This document shows positions 6,303 through 8,873 of a stretch of 8,873 bases of DNA, in pieces. The notes beneath the pieces are model-generated. The model saw only the letters and a list, made by a program, of their open reading frames with translations. It ran no database searches and was not told the origin of the DNA. This DNA comes from Paramuribaculum sp. (GTDB lineage Bacteria; Bacteroidota; Bacteroidia; Bacteroidales; Muribaculaceae), in the NCBI GenBank assembly GCA_029058455.1, contig JAIDXU010000083.1, forward strand, positions 1 to 8,873, read 5' to 3'. The stretch's first letter is position 1; each line of letters opens with the position of its first letter. A program made the translations under genes and the position numbers.

Positions 6303-7508
6303 ATGCCTCAGATATCTGCCCGCGGCGAAATAATGCCGGCATCCCCTATACGTAAACTCGTGCCACTGGCCAATGCAGCCAAAGCCCGTGGAGTGAAAGT
6401 TTATCACCTCAACATCGGTCAGCCTGATCTCCCTACGCCACAGGAGGGTCTCGACATGCTCGGGAAGATTGACCGCGATGTGCTTGAATACTCCCCCTCC
6501 GAAGGCCTGCTGTCGCTGCGCCAAAAACTTGCCGGCTACTACCACCGCTTTAATATAGATGTGGATGTCGACGACATAATAGTAACTACCGGCGGCTCGG
6601 AGGCTGTGTTGTTTGCCTTTATGGCCTGTCTTGACCCGGGCGATGAAATCATAGTGCCCGAACCCGCCTATGCCAACTATATGGCCTTTGCCATCTCGGC
6701 CGGCGCCAAGATCGTGACCGTGCCCTCGTCGATCGACGAGGGCTTCGCCCTTCCTCCGGTTGAGAAGTTTGAAGAGCTTATCACTCCGCGCACCAAAGGC
6801 ATATTGATCTGCAACCCCAACAATCCCACCGGCTATCTCTACACTCAGAAAGAGATGAACCTGATTCGCGACATAGTGAAGAAACATGATCTGTTTCTTT
6901 TCTCCGACGAGGTTTACCGCGAATTTACCTATACCGGCGCGCCATATATCTCGGCCTTTCATCTTAAAGGCATCGAGGAGCAGGTTGTGCTGATCGACTC
7001 GGTGTCGAAACGCTACTCGGAGTGTGGCATTAGAATCGGAGCGCTGATCACCAAGCATAAGGAGCTTAAGAAAAACGTCATGAAATTCTGTCAGGCGCGT
7101 CTCAGCCCTCCCCTGTTAGGTCAGCTTGTGGCCGAAGCGTCGATCGATGCCTCGCGCGACTATATGCTCATGACATATAATGAATATGTGGAGCGAAGAA
7201 AATTTCTCGTCGACGGCATAAATCGCATCGAGGGTTGTTACTCCCCCATACCGATGGGAGCATTCTACACCGTAGTGTCGCTGCCGGTCGACAACGCCGA
7301 GAAATTCTGCGCATGGTGTCTCGAGAAGTTCAGCTATGAGGGCGCCACCGTTATGATGGCTCCCGCCTCCGGCTTCTATACCACTCCCGGCATGGGGGAA
7401 AACGAAGTGCGACTCGCCTATGTGCTCAAGAAAGAAGATCTCGCCCACGCGCTCAAGGTGCTTGAACAGGCCCTGAAAGAATATCCCGGCCGAACCCTTC
7501 GACATTAA
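6303..7508 (+). CDS. class I PLP-dependent aminotransferase (aspartate aminotransferase-like)
   Basis: This is a 401-residue fold-type I aminotransferase, probably cytoplasmic, moving an amino group between an amino acid and a 2-oxoacid. Visible residues, with aspartate aminotransferase equivalents: GQPDLPTP (39-46), TGGSEA (96-101) holding the cofactor phosphate, NPNNPTG (171-177) with Asn174, SDEVYREF (201-208) with Asp202 binding the pyridine nitrogen and Tyr205, SVSKRYSECGIRIG (233-246) with Schiff-base Lys236 and Arg244, and EVRLAY (368-373) with Arg370 for the substrate carboxylate. Length is typical. The start MPQISARGEIMPASPIRKL is the conserved N-terminus of Bacteroidales relatives. 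Databases often label these AspC/AspB, but substrate preference cannot be read here, so I give no symbol. It has its own promoter and probably shares a transcript with the permease 25 nt downstream. A 22-bp palindrome lies inside it at 6722-6743. Confidence 0.93.
   Translation: MPQISARGEIMPASPIRKLVPLANAAKARGVKVYHLNIGQPDLPTPQEGLDMLGKIDRDVLEYSPSEGLLSLRQKLAGYYHRFNIDVDVDDIIVTTGGSEAVLFAFMACLDPGDEIIVPEPAYANYMAFAISAGAKIVTVPSSIDEGFALPPVEKFEELITPRTKGILICNPNNPTGYLYTQKEMNLIRDIVKKHDLFLFSDEVYREFTYTGAPYISAFHLKGIEEQVVLIDSVSKRYSECGIRIGALITKHKELKKNVMKFCQARLSPPLLGQLVAEASIDASRDYMLMTYNEYVERRKFLVDGINRIEGCYSPIPMGAFYTVVSLPVDNAEKFCAWCLEKFSYEGATVMMAPASGFYTTPGMGENEVRLAYVLKKEDLAHALKVLEQALKEYPGRTLRH
6722..6743. repeat. 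22-bp perfect palindrome inside the aminotransferase gene
   Basis: Bases 6722-6732 (GCCCTCGTCGA) are exactly mirrored as reverse complement by 6733-6743 with no spacer. In RNA this would fold as a 9-bp GC-rich stem with a GATC tetraloop. It covers codons for residues VPSSIDEG around 140-147 of the protein. It contains a CGATCG core. No function is shown; it may be chance within the codon choice of this gene. Confidence 0.9.
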
Positions 7509-7533
7509 TACCGCTTCACCCTTTTTGCAAAAC

Positions 7534-8784
7534 ATGCTCAATGTAGCCATATTCATAGGGCGACGCCTGAGTCTCAAATCCGTCTCCGGCCAATCACGCG
7601 GCAAGCATGGCGCGGGGGTGTGGATCGGCGTGGCCGGCATTGCTCTCGCTATGGTCATAATGATAGTGAGCATGGCGGTGGTTGTGGGATTCAAGCAGGA
7701 AATCCGGCGCAAGATAAGCGGCTATAATCCGCAGATTTCCGTCATGCCCGAAGGCAAGTCGCTCGACAATGTGGCTACCGAGACCCTCACGCCTCTACTG
7801 AGCGACGCAATCCGCGGCGCCATACCCGAAGCGGAGATTACCCCGTCATTCGAGTTGCCATGCATACTCAAAACCGACAGCGCGTTTGCCGGAGTGATGT
7901 TTCGCGGATATGTGCCCGAAGCCGATGTAGCCGGATTTATCGAGAGCTCCATGATAAGCGGCAAAATGCCGGTCGACACAGCCATGCAGGTTGCCCTGTC
8001 TAAAACCACGGCTCAGCGGCTCGGCGTTTCAGCCGGCGAAAGCATATATGCCCACTTCTTCACCGACGGCAACCTGCGAACCCGCAAGATCGAAATAAGC
8101 GGTGTGTTTGACACCCATTTCACCGAATATGACGGCAAGGTAGCCTTCGTGCCTATTGAGCTCTGCCGCAAAATCAACCGCTCCGGTCCCGACACCTTCA
8201 CCTCTCTTGAGGTCAACGGCTTGGAGGAAAGCGACATCCCCAACGCCACACAACGGTTGTCGGGCGCGCTACTACAGCTCACTGTCGACAGCCGCGGCAC
8301 CTCGGTCTACACCGTCAGCAACATTCTCCAGGCCGGAGCCGCCTACTATAACTGGCTCGATCTTATCGACACCAATGTGGTGGTGATACTCATTCTGATG
8401 GGAGTGGTGGCCGGATTTACCCTTATTTCGAGCCTCTTCATCCTAATACTCGAGAGAGTGAGAATGATAGGCACTCTGCGAGCCATGGGCGCCTCGGTCA
8501 AAATGGTGAGATCAATATTCATCTATCTGGCCGAGAGAATATTATTGAGAGGAATGTTGTGGGGCAATCTGATAGGAATAGGAATCGTGGCCGTGCAACA
8601 CTATTTCAGAGTGCTGCCGCTCGACGCCGATGCCTACTATCTCAGCTATGTGCCCGCCACTATCAGCTGGCCCATGATATTATTATTGAATATCAGCGTG
8701 ATAGTAATATCATGGCTGGTGCTCATACTACCCTCCCACTTCATCGCCACCATCTCCCCCGCCGAGTCAATGCGCTACGACTAA
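7534..8784 (+). CDS. ABC transporter permease of the FtsX / LolC-LolE type
   Basis: This is an inner-membrane permease of the MacB_PCD plus FtsX family, closest in layout to LolC/LolE, which with LolD extract lipoproteins from the inner membrane for transfer to the outer membrane. I chose ATG 7534 (416 aa, MLNVAIFIGRRLSLKS); an in-frame TTG at 7525 adds three residues. From the ATG: cytoplasmic start 1-27, membrane segment 1 at about 29-53, a periplasmic domain of about 225 residues, segment 2 at about 281-306, the cytoplasmic coupling stretch ERVRMIGTLRAMGAS (307-321), segment 3 at about 340-355, segment 4 at about 379-401, and the family ending ISPAESMRYD. No ATPase gene follows within the window, so the partner is elsewhere. 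Arginine codons change from CGN only to mostly AGA after residue 307. Another FtsX-fold exporter is possible, but LolC/E is the best fit. Confidence 0.85.
   Translation: MLNVAIFIGRRLSLKSVSGQSRGKHGAGVWIGVAGIALAMVIMIVSMAVVVGFKQEIRRKISGYNPQISVMPEGKSLDNVATETLTPLLSDAIRGAIPEAEITPSFELPCILKTDSAFAGVMFRGYVPEADVAGFIESSMISGKMPVDTAMQVALSKTTAQRLGVSAGESIYAHFFTDGNLRTRKIEISGVFDTHFTEYDGKVAFVPIELCRKINRSGPDTFTSLEVNGLEESDIPNATQRLSGALLQLTVDSRGTSVYTVSNILQAGAAYYNWLDLIDTNVVVILILMGVVAGFTLISSLFILILERVRMIGTLRAMGASVKMVRSIFIYLAERILLRGMLWGNLIGIGIVAVQHYFRVLPLDADAYYLSYVPATISWPMILLLNISVIVISWLVLILPSHFIATISPAESMRYD
8672..8715. repeat. long inverted repeat near the 3' end of the permease gene
   Basis: Arm 8672-8682 (CCATGATATTA) is the exact reverse complement of 8705-8715. 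Inward from it, 8683-8688 pairs with 8699-8704 through three Watson-Crick and three G-T(U) pairs, giving a 17-bp RNA stem with a 10-nt loop (8689-8698). It codes for the last membrane segment of the permease and uses TTA, ATA and GTA codons, unlike most of the gene. It lies about 70 nt before the stop. It may affect mRNA 3' stability or be chance; no T-run follows, so it is not a classical terminator. Confidence 0.85.
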
Positions 8785-8831
8785 CCGGCATTGCCATGCA
8801 ATTCATTCTCCTTTCTCCAAAAAGTTGACAT

Positions 8832-8870
8832 AAATGGCACTTTTCGGAAATGGCAACACTCCAAATTTTG
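8832..8870 (+). promoter_or_regulatory. weak candidate promoter and short direct repeat after the permease
   Basis: The last 89 nt have no gene. They hold a direct repeat AAATGGCA (8832-8839 and 8848-8855, 16-nt period) and a promoter-like pair TTTT (8841-8844), 18 nt, AAATTTTG (8863-8870), each one base off the Bacteroidota -33 and -7 consensus. This could serve a gene beyond the edge. The evidence is thin. Confidence 0.25.
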
Positions 8871-8873
8871 GGG

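Noticed and set aside
6201..7058. A 285-codon open frame on the minus strand across the aminotransferase and its upstream gap
   Set aside because: It is antisense to a gene with every family motif, runs across both promoters, and its translation shows no recognisable domain. GC-rich codon choice explains the open frame.
8790..8802. ATTGC/GCAAT hairpin after the permease stop as a terminator
   Set aside because: Five AT-rich pairs and no T-run directly after it; too weak to call.

Overview
The window looks like chromosomal DNA of a Bacteroidota bacterium, most likely order Bacteroidales. The MenD, MenB, MenC and FolC proteins have Bacteroidales-type sequence, start codons lack clear Shine-Dalgarno sequences, and the intergenic gaps carry the TAnnTTTG (-7) and TTTG (-33) promoter words typical of this phylum. 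The roughly even base composition would suit a Muribaculaceae-like gut organism, but that placement is inference. I see no rRNA, tRNA, CRISPR array, insertion sequence, phage gene or attachment site.

Minus strand, read from right to left (about 6190 to 1): a predicted promoter drives two half-size CHR-family membrane proteins (chrA pair, 3-nt gap), followed 10 nt later by folC, the folate-building enzyme. A 174-nt gap follows, holding a second predicted promoter inside a perfect 13-bp-arm inverted repeat. Then come menD, menB and menC, three successive parts of the menaquinone (vitamin K2) pathway from isochorismate to 1,4-dihydroxy-2-naphthoyl-CoA. The OSB-CoA ligase step (MenE) falls between MenC and MenB and is not in the window. 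menB and menC overlap by ATGA. menC runs off the left edge, so its C-terminus is missing.

Plus strand (about 6238 to 8784): a divergent promoter with good matches to both Bacteroidota boxes precedes a class I PLP aminotransferase. After 25 nt comes a LolC/LolE-like ABC transporter permease. The last 89 nt are non-coding and may contain a weak promoter for a gene beyond the edge.

Functionally this is mostly housekeeping: quinone synthesis for anaerobic respiration, folate synthesis, amino-acid metabolism, envelope lipoprotein export and a small anion transporter of uncertain substrate. I did not find a convincing new defence, mobile or RNA-guided system. The points most worth checking are the palindromic menD promoter, two strong inverted repeats inside coding sequence, an abrupt arginine-codon change in the permease gene, two substituted active-site serines in MenD, and the lack of menF next to menD.
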